Positions 53,535 through 61,561 of a stretch of 64,000 nucleotides of DNA are shown here, one piece after another. Each line of letters begins with the position of its first letter. Positions within the stretch are counted from its first letter, which is position 1. The translations under genes and the position numbers were made by a program. Under the pieces are notes generated by a model. That model was not told where the DNA came from and made no database searches. It was given only the letters and a program-made list of their open reading frames with translations. The stretch spans positions 62,001 through 126,000 of the forward strand of contig NZ_BDBE01000040.1 in NCBI RefSeq assembly GCF_001612825.1, read 5' to 3'. Origin of the DNA: Nocardia caishijiensis NBRC 108228. Lineage in GTDB: Bacteria; Actinomycetota; Actinomycetes; Mycobacteriales; Mycobacteriaceae.

Positions 53535-54906
53535 GTGACCTGCTCATCGGATTCTTCACCAGTGCCGCGACATCGCGGCGCGACAGATCCGGTTCGGCCG
53601 CGACCGTTGTCGAACGCAAGTCGATGCCCGTCCGTTCGTGCACGCTGTCGTGAATCGAATCGATGCGGGCCAGCCGTTCTTCCTCGGCGGCCTCGCCGTC
53701 GAAACTGTGGATCTCGACCAGTGGCGCGCGCGTGACGTCGGCGTTGGGAATGATCTCGATGACGACCTCGTTGCCGGTGGTCACATTGATCGTGCGGGCG
53801 AGAAAGGCGCGGCGCTGGTCGGCGTCGACGTACCCGGCGTCCGCCTCGCTCATGACCTGATACTGATGGTCGTTGTCGAGCGTGTCGGCGATCAACTCGG
53901 CGAGGTTGGCACGCATCTGGGAAGCGCGCACCGCGACCACGGCCGCTTCGACGGTAGCGTCCAGTCGCTGGTCGAGTTCGGGGATCACCGTCTCGACCAC
54001 CGCGTCCAATTCCTCGATCGACAGGGGCGCGGCGTCGTCGCGAACCTTGGCCAGGAGCTCGGCCACCTCGTCGTCGAGTTGTGCCAGCCTGCCCTCGGAC
54101 CAGTGGTCGACGTCGGGTGCCAGGGGTGATTCGACCCCGAACGTCGCAGCCGTGTCGATGGTGGCGTTGCCCTCGACGACCTGCTGCAGCTGCACGAGCC
54201 CTCGCTCGGCCGCATACCGGCACGCTCGCCATTGCGCATCGAGCACGGCCAGTTGCGAGCGCAATTCGCTCATCTGCCGGACGAGCGCTCGCGCGGAGCC
54301 GAGCAGGTATCCGGGCGGAGCACCGCTGTCGATCGCGGCGACGAGGTCGGCGCGATCGGCATCGAGGCTCGCCAGCCGACCTGGGCAGAAACGTTCGTGG
54401 GGGTAGGCGAGGACTTGAGTGCGCAAGACGTCGGCGTCCGCGAGGCTGCTGGTTGTGAGTGCTGCCGCCCGCGCGTTGTCTTCCCGCACGCCGGTCAACG
54501 CGGCATCGATCGCGTCGAATTGCGCCCGGCGCTCGGCGTTTTCCTCGGCCAGCGCGCGTTCGAAAGCCGTCCGGTGCGCCCGCAATGCCTGCGCGCTTTC
54601 CGCGCGCAGCTGTGTGTCCTGCTCCCGCAATCGATTCATGATGTCGTTCGAGGTGGTGCGCAGTCGCTGATCCGAGCGCATTTCGCTGTCGCGCATTTCC
54701 GCGCTCAGTGTTGCGACGGCGGCCTCGAATCCGGCCTGCCGCTGCGTCATCTCCGCCACCGCACGGCGCGCGGTGTGCTCGGTCTGCTCACGCACCCGGT
54801 CGAGGAGCCCCGGCAGATCACGGTTGACCCGGCCCAGCTCTCGCGCTTGCGCCTGCAATCGGTTCCATTCGGACTCGTCCACATAGATCTGCTTGCGTCC
54901 ACTCAC
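53527..54906 (-). CDS. Coiled-coil protein of cassette B
   Basis: The 459-residue protein begins RKQIYVDESEWNRLQAQARELG and runs as a coiled coil through residue about 160 (EMTQRQAGFEAAVATLSAEM, HRTAFERALAEENAERRAQF). More helices follow, then a C-terminal alpha/beta domain (HQYQVMSEADAGYVDADQR, NEVVIEIIPNADVTRAPLVE). Its plan, coil then this kind of domain, matches the protein at 31897 in operon A. The GTG start overlaps the radical-SAM stop (GTGA) and it overlaps the AAA+ gene by eight bases, so the trio is translated together. A scaffold feeding the ATPase is likely but unproven. Confidence 0.65.
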   Translation of the reverse strand: MSGRKQIYVDESEWNRLQAQARELGRVNRDLPGLLDRVREQTEHTARRAVAEMTQRQAGFEAAVATLSAEMRDSEMRSDQRLRTTSNDIMNRLREQDTQLRAESAQALRAHRTAFERALAEENAERRAQFDAIDAALTGVREDNARAAALTTSSLADADVLRTQVLAYPHERFCPGRLASLDADRADLVAAIDSGAPPGYLLGSARALVRQMSELRSQLAVLDAQWRACRYAAERGLVQLQQVVEGNATIDTAATFGVESPLAPDVDHWSEGRLAQLDDEVAELLAKVRDDAAPLSIEELDAVVETVIPELDQRLDATVEAAVVAVRASQMRANLAELIADTLDNDHQYQVMSEADAGYVDADQRRAFLARTINVTTGNEVVIEIIPNADVTRAPLVEIHSFDGEAAEEERLARIDSIHDSVHERTGIDLRSTTVAAEPDLSRRDVAALVKNPMSRSLD

Positions 54907-55583
54907 CCCAGTACCTCACTACCGAATTCGTGCCCGCCTGAATCGGGGGCAGTTGGTGCGGACGATGATCCGCGCGCATGCCGGGCTCGGGCCGTGTCGA
55001 GAGCGGCGAGCAGCCCGGGTGGTGGCAGGCCGACCAGTGTCACCGACCGCTCGTCGACGTGGAGTTCCGCGGTTCTCGGTCGATCCGCGAAGTTGTAGTC
55101 GCTCTCCCGCAAGCGGTCGGTGAGGTGGTTGACGACCTGGTTGTCGCTGCCGCGCAGCCCTCGCCCGGTGTCACGAGCAGCCACGTAGGGCCCGTCGACG
55201 AGCACGTCGATCTCAGCGAGCAGTTCCTCGACCAGCGGTGCGGGGGGATTCCTACGCAGGCGCGCGAGCGTGAATCCGGTGAAGCAGATGGTGTCGAGAT
55301 CACGAACCGCACGCACCCGCCGCACGACCTCGGCCAGACCGGCTGCCTGCAGCATGGGCTCCCCACCGCTCAAGGTCAGGCCACCGATGCCGGGCATGGC
55401 CAGAAGCCGCGTGGCGAGGGCTTCGGGTGTGACGAGACTGTTGGGTTCGACAGGAATCCAATCAGGTGCCACGCAACCCCGGCAGTTCAACGGACACCCT
55501 TGCACCCACACCACGCCACGGCGTCCCGGACCGAGAGAATCCGTCGCGACAGCCGTCGCCGCGAGGTTCACCATCGTGCTCAC
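54903..55583 (-). CDS. Radical-SAM activase-like protein, copy B
   Basis: This 226-residue paralogue of the protein at 34934 has the cluster motif C30-x3-C34-x2-C37 in QGCPLNCRGC and the SAM-binding GGEP in LTLSGGEPMLQ, with CFTGFTLARL and VLVDGPYV typical of NrdG-type activases. GTG 55583 is chosen because GAGGGGGG lies four to six bases upstream; ATG 55574 is the alternative. It is the first gene of operon B and is coupled to the coil gene. No glycyl-radical enzyme accompanies it. The presence of one such protein in each operon suggests each serves its own AAA+/coil pair. Confidence 0.85.
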   Translation of the reverse strand: MSTMVNLAATAVATDSLGPGRRGVVWVQGCPLNCRGCVAPDWIPVEPNSLVTPEALATRLLAMPGIGGLTLSGGEPMLQAAGLAEVVRRVRAVRDLDTICFTGFTLARLRRNPPAPLVEELLAEIDVLVDGPYVAARDTGRGLRGSDNQVVNHLTDRLRESDYNFADRPRTAELHVDERSVTLVGLPPPGLLAALDTARARHARGSSSAPTAPDSGGHEFGSEVLG

Positions 55584-55843
55584 AAAACCCCCCTCGCACA
55601 ATCACTTTCATAGAACGCCGCCCCTTACTGCGGGTAGCCTACGACGCTCGGCGGCTACGCGCTGTACTACGTTCGACCGACATCCTTCGCAACCATCGCA
55701 TCCGTCCTGGTTGCCGAAACGCTTGTGGCACAAGGTCATAAGTACTGACCACCGCCGAATGTCGGGGGCAGCGCCGAGCAGACCACGTGCCGCAGGTGCG
55801 GATTCGCAGGTCCATTCGGCGTCCTCGCTGCGAGAATCGAACG
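55584..55843. promoter_or_regulatory. Divergent promoter region of operon B and the RR-HK pair
   Basis: The 260-base interval separates the first gene of operon B (-) from the response regulator gene (+), so it must hold both promoters. It is less GC-rich around 55600-55760 than the flanks. A direct search by eye found no long repeat; the segment around CATAAGTACTGACC could contain a promoter element but is not convincing. A binding site for the neighbouring LuxR-type response regulator is expected here. Confidence 0.45.
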
Positions 55844-56512
55844 ATGACGGAGGTGACGCGGGAGCAACTGCGGGTAGGGGTCGTCGAGGATCACGAACTT
55901 CTGATCGACGGCCTACGCCACGCCCTTTCTCCCGATCCATCCGTCGTGCTGGTGGCGGTCGGATCGACGGTGCCGCGAATGCTGGAAGGCGCGGGTCCGC
56001 TCGACTTGGTGGTGCTCGACCTGTCACTACCCGACGGTTCCGGACCGATCGAAAACCTGGCAACACTGCGCGCGGCGGGTGTACCGAACGTCTTGGTGCT
56101 GACCGCGGGTGATCGACCGGACCTCATCCGAGAGGCCGCGCGGGCCGGTGCGGTCTCGGTTCTGCGAAAGTCGGAGCCGCCAGGAGTGATCCGCGGCGCG
56201 GTGCGCGCCGCCGCACAGGGGCAACCCCTCGCGACGATCGATTGGGCCGCCGCGTTGGACTCCGACCCGAAGCGACCCGCACTCGCCCCACGGGAGGAGG
56301 AAGCCTTGGCCCTGTACGCGGCTGGGGAGTGCGCCGAGGACGTGGCCGCGTTGATGGGCATCAGTGTCAACACGGTGAACCTCTACTTGCGGCGGATCCG
56401 CGCGAAATACCTCGAGGCGGGGACGCCCGTCCACTCCCGGGCGCTGCTGCGGACCGCGGCACAACGCGATGGATACGCCCCCCGCCCGTGGTGGCGCCCG
56501 CGACGTCGATGA
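55844..56512 (+). CDS. LuxR-type response regulator
   Basis: The 222-residue protein has an N-terminal receiver domain with VVEDHELLIDG, the phospho-acceptor aspartate in LVVLDLSLPDGSG, LVLTAG and the lysine in VLRKSEPP. A LuxR HTH follows (LAPREEEALALYAAGECAEDVA, ISVNTVNLYLRRI). It ends with a basic tail. The gene for its kinase follows, with an ATGA overlap. It faces operon B across the shared promoter interval and is the obvious candidate to control the large system. Confidence 0.9.
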   Translation: MTEVTREQLRVGVVEDHELLIDGLRHALSPDPSVVLVAVGSTVPRMLEGAGPLDLVVLDLSLPDGSGPIENLATLRAAGVPNVLVLTAGDRPDLIREAARAGAVSVLRKSEPPGVIRGAVRAAAQGQPLATIDWAAALDSDPKRPALAPREEEALALYAAGECAEDVAALMGISVNTVNLYLRRIRAKYLEAGTPVHSRALLRTAAQRDGYAPRPWWRPRRR

Positions 56513-58746
56513 CACCGATCACTGCTCGCGAAGGCGACAATCGCGAACAGGTCATGCGCAGGCTCGCGCTGCTGATCGCCCTCAGCGACGCCTTGTATGC
56601 GGTGATGCTGTCCGGCCGTGTCGCCGGTGACGCCGCCTATTCCGCTGTGTGGTGGACACCCGCCGCCGTGCTCGCTGTATTCGTCGTTCCTGCCGCAGGA
56701 CTGGCCTGGTGTGCGCGTTCCGGGTCGGTACGCTCCATCGAACTGGTAGCGAGCACCGTCGCGGTGGCATTCCTCGTGATCGTCGCGCTGTGGCCCGTGG
56801 CATGGAACGGCCTCGCGCTGCCGGGATCGATGTGGTTGTCCTTTGTTCCCGGACTCGCGGCCATGACCGCCGCGTTGGCATGGTCACCGTTGTCCACGGT
56901 CGCCTATCTGCTCATCGCGACGACCGCTGTGCAACAGATCAACCAGCACCGGGCGACCGCGATCAACTTCGCGTTCGGTCTCGAACTCACCTATTCACTC
57001 GGGTTCTCACTGGTGTTCGTGGCGATGATCCTCGAAGGACTCCGCACCGCCGCCGCCCTCGATCACGCTCGCGAGGTGACAGACCGTTTCGGCGACGACA
57101 CCGCGGCACTGGAGGCGCGGGCGGCACAACGCAGGACCCACAACACCCTGATCCACAACGAAGTGCTCTCGACCTTGCTCGCCGCGACCAGTCTCCCCCA
57201 CAGCCCCCATCTGCAACGTCGAGCCGCCCAGGCGATCACCCGCATCTCCACCACTCCGCTGGTCGGTGACGATCGGCTCTACGGAAACCAGCACGCCGTC
57301 GAGATCCTCCGCGCGGCCGTCGAAGACGGCGGAAAGGTCGAGATGTCCCTGCGCTGCCGGGACGGACAAGCCCGCGCCGAGGCAGTCATCGCGCTCGCCG
57401 ACGGAGCCCGTGAGGCCGTGCGAAACGCTCGCGCACACAACCCGCCGGGCACCAGGATCCGTGCGCGAATCGAGGCCGATACCCGGCGCGTGATCGTGAC
57501 CATCCGGGATGACGGCCGCGGCTTCGACACTACGAGCACACATTCCGCTCGATACGGCTTGCGCGGCAGCCTCGACCGGATCCGCGATATTCCCGGTTGC
57601 GCGGCCGGTCTCGATTCCGCGCCGGGCAAGGGCACCACCGTGACGCTTCGGTGGCGGCGTCCACGTCCGGCGACACCCGACATCCGTCAGTTCCTCGGGA
57701 TCCGAACGGCCGCGGCGGCCGGTGTCGCCGTCACCTATCTCGCGGCGATCAGTGCGCTGGCCTTGATGAGCCTGCACAGCCGTCCGGGGTGGGCGAGCGT
57801 CACCGCCCTGGTGCTGTTCGCCTCGATGATCCTCGTTTTCCTGGCCGCACCAGCCGACCCGATACCCCGTTGGGCAACCTCAGCAGTGATACTCGGCCCG
57901 ATCGGTGCCGTCCTCGCATTGACAGAGCTGCCGAAGTTGCCTACCGCGGAACAACTGTGGCCTGCGTCGGCGACCGCCGCGATCTATGCGCTATTGCTTC
58001 TGCGGGGTCGACCGGCCGCCGCCTGGACCGGTCAAGCCATCGTTGTCGTCGGATGCACAGGATGGGTGGGTGCCGACCTCGTCGGCTGGGGTGCTCTGAT
58101 GATCACGCGTATCGCGGACTTCGCACCCTTGGTCGGCTGCATGGTCTTCGCCTGGCTCGTGCGGCCACGCCTGGCTGCGATCGTCGAACTCCGTGAACTC
58201 AACCGGCAATTGGTCATCCGCACCACGTCAGCACGAGCCGCGCTCGCCGAACGGGCGGCGCAGTTGGCGCTGTTCGACGCCCGCACCGCACCGCTGCTGT
58301 CACGCATCGCCGACCCCGCGGAGTTCAGCGACGCCGAACGCGGATCGTTCGCCCTGCTCGAAGCCTGCCTGCGCGACGAACTCCGCGGCGGAATCCTCGC
58401 CGACCCCGCTCTTCGCCCCATCCTGGACGATGCCCGCCGACGCGGCGTGGATGTTCTTCTCTACGACGATCAACAGAGCACCGACCACGCCCCAACCACC
58501 CGAGCCCACATTCTGGCCACCCTCGCCGCCGAGCTCACCACCGCCGCATCAGGAGAACTCACCGTCCGGGTTCAGCCCACGGGCCGACCGATCGCCGCGA
58601 CCATTCTGGTCAGAGGCCAGGGAGGCACACGCCGAATCAGCATCCCGGCCAACGGAACCGCCACCTTCACCGGTTCCGCAGCCGTCGGTGGATCCCGAGA
58701 CCCAGGTGCGCGACCATGGCCGACAGCGGCGGCCAAAACCAGCTGA
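56509..58746 (+). CDS. Sensor histidine kinase with second membrane/cytoplasmic module
   Basis: The 745-residue protein has an N-terminal set of about six membrane helices (residues 15-185). A histidine-kinase core follows, with LIHNEVLSTLLAA (probable phospho-accepting histidine), EAVRNARAHN (N box), DDGRGFD (G1) and GLRGSLDRI plus GKGTTVTL (G2). A second group of membrane helices lies at about 405-555, and the C-terminal soluble domain (ALFDARTAPLLSRIAD, LLEACLRDELRGG, VDVLLYDD) has no nucleotide motif. It could be a degenerate second ATPase or a sensor. The histidine box reads HN instead of HD. It pairs with the response regulator, and its end overlaps the convergent membrane protein gene by 80 bases. 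Confidence 0.8.
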   Translation: MTPITAREGDNREQVMRRLALLIALSDALYAVMLSGRVAGDAAYSAVWWTPAAVLAVFVVPAAGLAWCARSGSVRSIELVASTVAVAFLVIVALWPVAWNGLALPGSMWLSFVPGLAAMTAALAWSPLSTVAYLLIATTAVQQINQHRATAINFAFGLELTYSLGFSLVFVAMILEGLRTAAALDHAREVTDRFGDDTAALEARAAQRRTHNTLIHNEVLSTLLAATSLPHSPHLQRRAAQAITRISTTPLVGDDRLYGNQHAVEILRAAVEDGGKVEMSLRCRDGQARAEAVIALADGAREAVRNARAHNPPGTRIRARIEADTRRVIVTIRDDGRGFDTTSTHSARYGLRGSLDRIRDIPGCAAGLDSAPGKGTTVTLRWRRPRPATPDIRQFLGIRTAAAAGVAVTYLAAISALALMSLHSRPGWASVTALVLFASMILVFLAAPADPIPRWATSAVILGPIGAVLALTELPKLPTAEQLWPASATAAIYALLLLRGRPAAAWTGQAIVVVGCTGWVGADLVGWGALMITRIADFAPLVGCMVFAWLVRPRLAAIVELRELNRQLVIRTTSARAALAERAAQLALFDARTAPLLSRIADPAEFSDAERGSFALLEACLRDELRGGILADPALRPILDDARRRGVDVLLYDDQQSTDHAPTTRAHILATLAAELTTAASGELTVRVQPTGRPIAATILVRGQGGTRRISIPANGTATFTGSAAVGGSRDPGARPWPTAAAKTS

Positions 58747-59623
58747 ACTGCCCACCGGTCCCGGAGCAGGCCTGATACAGCAACACCACCAGGCCCCCCG
58801 CAAACCCGGTGATCGCCGCAGGAGAGATCACTTCCTCGCCATCCCGATAAGGCAAGGCCAACCCTATCGCCCCCAACCCCAGAACCATGCTGGGTAACAG
58901 CATCGCCAACAGGACGTACAGATCGCCCTCCCGGTTCTTCCCCGCCCAGAAGAATGTCGGGTACAGGCCCGGAAACATCGACGCCATCACATACGCGACA
59001 ACCGGAGTCAACGCCCACACCGGCACCGCCAAGAGCAACAAACCAAGCGTTGTGCCGAGAATCCGCAGTGGACGTTCCCGCCGATTCGATCGAGCCGCCT
59101 GTCGTGCCCGACGGCGAACTGTGGTGTTGTCCAACGTCCGCGCCGGGGTGTCGACGGCGCGCAGTGCCCGCACGATCATCTCGCCTCTGGCCTGAGCCAC
59201 GACCTGATACCGCCTGCCCAGCTCGAATCGGACCCCCGCTTCGTCCCGATGGCTGATCTCGTAGTCAGCCAGGTTCGGCCGGTCCAGATCTGACAATTTA
59301 CTGTCCGGCAGCGGTTGAAGCTCACGATCCAGTGCGGAGACCACATCGACATCGAGGGGCACCGAGGGGCTCGATACCCAGAACGGCGACCACATCAGTG
59401 CGCCGTCGGCTCGCAGCACATAGACCGACCCGGCTTCCCAACTGGACGGGCCGTACCGAAAGTCTCGGGCGCCTTCGTCGACAACAGTTCCCAGTACCCA
59501 GCCGTGCCGCGGCGAACCCGCGTGGACTCCCCCGTGACCGGACGCGACCTGACGAGCCAGATCTCGAATGGCCGCGGCTTCGGTGACTGACGACTCGTAG
59601 GGTGTGTCCACTTCCTCCTCCAT
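58667..59623 (-). CDS. Membrane protein paralogous to the left-end protein
   Basis: The 318-residue protein has a 165-residue soluble N-terminal part (HGWVLGTVVDEGARDFRYG, VYVLRADGALMWSPFWV), a basic stretch (RRRARQAARSNRRERPLR) and then membrane helices: ILGTTLGLLLLAVPVWALTPVV, LLAMLLPSMVLGLGAIGLALPY, AITGFAGGLVVLLYQA and WFWPPLSAMVAHLGLGIHRR. The membrane half repeats the design of the protein at 31286 at the other end of the locus. The ATG at 59623 has no clear ribosome site; a GTG 12 bases later follows GGAGG too closely. It may sense a signal and report to the neighbouring kinase. Confidence 0.72.
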   Translation of the reverse strand: MEEEVDTPYESSVTEAAAIRDLARQVASGHGGVHAGSPRHGWVLGTVVDEGARDFRYGPSSWEAGSVYVLRADGALMWSPFWVSSPSVPLDVDVVSALDRELQPLPDSKLSDLDRPNLADYEISHRDEAGVRFELGRRYQVVAQARGEMIVRALRAVDTPARTLDNTTVRRRARQAARSNRRERPLRILGTTLGLLLLAVPVWALTPVVAYVMASMFPGLYPTFFWAGKNREGDLYVLLAMLLPSMVLGLGAIGLALPYRDGEEVISPAAITGFAGGLVVLLYQACSGTGGQFSWFWPPLSAMVAHLGLGIHRRLRNR

Positions 59624-59718
59624 TCAGCCGGACCGATCGCTCGTCCACGGTGGGCTGCTGCCTGGTCGGCGGACCGCCGCTGGTATCCGGCGGCCCGCCG
59701 ACGTGTCCTATCCGTCGG

Positions 59719-59838
59719 CTATTTCTGACCGGTCCCGTTGCAGGCACCGCAATTCACCCAGTTCCCGAAGTCACTGTGACCACCCGTGCCGTTGCACCGG
59801 GGGCACACACCACGCAAGAACTTCGAAACAAACGACAT
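59719..59838 (-). CDS. 39-residue DnaJ-zinc-centre-like microprotein
   Basis: The minus strand encodes MSFVSKFLRGVC followed by two repeats, C12-P-R-C15-N-G-T-G and C30-G-A-C33-N-G-T-G, ending GQK. This pair of CxxCxGxG repeats is exactly one zinc centre of the DnaJ cysteine-rich domain, which normally has four repeats. An AGAGG lies five bases before ATG 59838, and the stop is TAG at 59719. Nothing else of DnaJ is present. The next gene on the same strand, at 59623, begins 95 bases later, so they may be co-transcribed. It could bind unfolded chains or the Hsp70-like protein. Confidence 0.62.
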   Translation of the reverse strand: MSFVSKFLRGVCPRCNGTGGHSDFGNWVNCGACNGTGQK

Positions 59839-60115
59839 CACAACCTCTTTCACCGGAGATCGTGCCGAGGGCCCGGCACGGATCCGAGTGTGCGCCGCCG
59901 ATCGGCATCGCCGACAGACTCACTTTTCGGTGTCATCACCGGTGGACCTCGCCGGACCTGATATCGGCCAGCTGTCCGAAGACGCACCGCACCCACCGAT
60001 GTCACCGAAAAGTGGTGACTCGTTTCCCGTGTATTCCGTCCGTATAGATGAGTGGTGCCACAAGGCACCTCTGCTCGAGGCAGCTCAGCCTCACTCCGAC
60101 GGGAGACCACCTGCC

Positions 60116-60571
60116 ATGTCCGAAGTCTCATTCACCAAGCCTGTCGCTGCCGCTGGAAAGGTAGCTGTCACCGTGGTCGCCGCCGCGATGTTGACGCTCG
60201 CCGTATCGACGATCGCTCCTTCGGTCGCCCAAGCGGCGACCCATCGCGTCGATCTGTCCGAGGCGTGCAAGCAGCAATACGGCAAGCAGTCGGTCAAGCT
60301 TCGTCACGTCGACGATGTCCAACAGCAGGTGACCACGCCGGGATCTCGCAGCGCCGACGAATACCACAACCCCAATCGAGCCACCCCGTACGGGTACTAC
60401 TGCGTCGAAACCACGATGAGCAAGTCGCTGAGCATCCCACCCGGCATCGAAGGCCAGGTCATCGAACAGGAGCTCGGCGACCTCGACGTCCAGGCGTACT
60501 GCGACCGCAACCATCCGGGCACCACCGCACGAGGCAACTTCGACGCCGACAAGACCTGGGACTGCGTGTAG
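60116..60571 (+). CDS. Small secreted protein with four cysteines
   Basis: The 151-residue product starts at ATG 60116 with GGGAG 11 bases upstream. It has a Sec-type signal peptide (GKVAVTVVAAAMLTLAVSTIA, cleavage expected after SVAQA). The mature part begins ATHRVDLSEACKQQYG and has four cysteines (SEACK, YYCVE, AYCDR, WDCV) that could form two disulfides. It resembles small exported proteins of unknown role in actinomycetes. A hairpin terminator follows. The interval 59839-60115 upstream shows nothing else. Confidence 0.72.
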   Translation: MSEVSFTKPVAAAGKVAVTVVAAAMLTLAVSTIAPSVAQAATHRVDLSEACKQQYGKQSVKLRHVDDVQQQVTTPGSRSADEYHNPNRATPYGYYCVETTMSKSLSIPPGIEGQVIEQELGDLDVQAYCDRNHPGTTARGNFDADKTWDCV

Positions 60572-60598
60572 TCCGACACGATTCAGCTGTTCACATTC

Positions 60599-60632
60599 GA
60601 GCCCCGCCCGATCAGCTGATCGGGCGGGGCTC
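60599..60632. terminator. Perfect 34-bp palindromic terminator
   Basis: The sequence from 60599 to 60632 is a perfect palindrome whose arms begin GAGCCCCGCCCG and meet at the central CAGCTG. It lies 28 bases after the secreted-protein stop and 36 bases from the stop of the convergent gene at 60668, so it can terminate both. Confidence 0.75.
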
Positions 60633-60667
60633 GGTGTCCCTGCGAACTACATCGGGTCGGCGCTCAC

Positions 60668-61363
60668 CTACTTCTTGGGCATCGGCTGGTTGATGGTGGT
60701 GAAGTACTGGATCGCGGCGCCGACCGCGACCGGGGCGGCGATCAGGATTTGGCCTGCCAGGGCGCCGAGGGCGCCGACGGCGAGGATGCCGCTGACGCAG
60801 CCGAGTCCGGCGGCGGGGAGGAAGGCACCGAAGAGGCCGACGATGGTCGCCGAGGCGATGGCGGCGCCGGCGAGGCCGCCGAGGACGCACCCGACGGCGG
60901 CGCCGCCGATACCACCGACCAGGACTCCGAGGGTGGCACCCATCGAGATGGTGCTGGTCAGGCGGCTCCAGGCGGCGACCTCGCGGTCGTATTCGGACTT
61001 CCAGGGTGCCTGGTCCTCGTAGGGCAGGGCGACCGGCTTGTAGACGGCCTCGGCGGGGTCGAGCCGGGGAGTCAGCACGGCGGTGTTGCCGGAGATGTCC
61101 GCCGTGATCGGCAGCTCGAAATCGTCGAGGCGGAAGGTCAAGGGAGTGGCCGCGATCGTGGTGCCGTCGGGTGCCTTCACCTTGAAGGCACTGTCTTCGG
61201 CGATCAGGGAACCGGCGTCGGTGGTGATGACCGAGGTGCCGTTCACCTCCTCGGCGGTGAAGTGGACCGGCGCGGCGTCCTGCGCGGTCGCCGGACCGGT
61301 GACGCCCACGGTGACGCCGATCGCGACGGCGAGCAGTACCGCGGCCGCAGAAGATTTCCTCAT
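60668..61363 (-). CDS. Exported glycine-zipper protein
   Basis: The 231-residue protein has a signal peptide (SAAAVLLAVAIGVTVGVTGP, cleavage likely near ATAQ-DAA). A beta-rich domain of about 100 residues follows (VHFTAEEVNGTSVITTDAGS, TPLTFRLDDFELPITAD). A long glycine- and alanine-rich hydrophobic segment then runs from about residue 145 to 225 (GVLVGGIGGAAVGCVLGGLAG, GILAVGALGALAGQILIAAP). The last part has the look of glycine-zipper helices that pack in membranes. The family is frequent in mycolic-acid actinomycetes, and its role is unknown to me. A purine-rich AGAGAGAAAG precedes ATG 61363. It is divergent from the UgpC-like gene. Confidence 0.7.
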   Translation of the reverse strand: MRKSSAAAVLLAVAIGVTVGVTGPATAQDAAPVHFTAEEVNGTSVITTDAGSLIAEDSAFKVKAPDGTTIAATPLTFRLDDFELPITADISGNTAVLTPRLDPAEAVYKPVALPYEDQAPWKSEYDREVAAWSRLTSTISMGATLGVLVGGIGGAAVGCVLGGLAGAAIASATIVGLFGAFLPAAGLGCVSGILAVGALGALAGQILIAAPVAVGAAIQYFTTINQPMPKK

Positions 61364-61561
61364 CGTGTTTCTTTCTCTCTCATCGGGTTCTCCGTCGCGA
61401 TCACCGTGATCGACGTCCGCTCGGTACGCGCCGTGGTCGGGCCGAGTCGATTGGACCGATCGACATCGCCTATCGCCCCGGCTCGCACCCCGACCCGGCC
61501 CCGACACTGACCTCATGACTCCAGGGGTGGAGCCGAATCCGCCCCGGGCCGAAGGAGAGAC

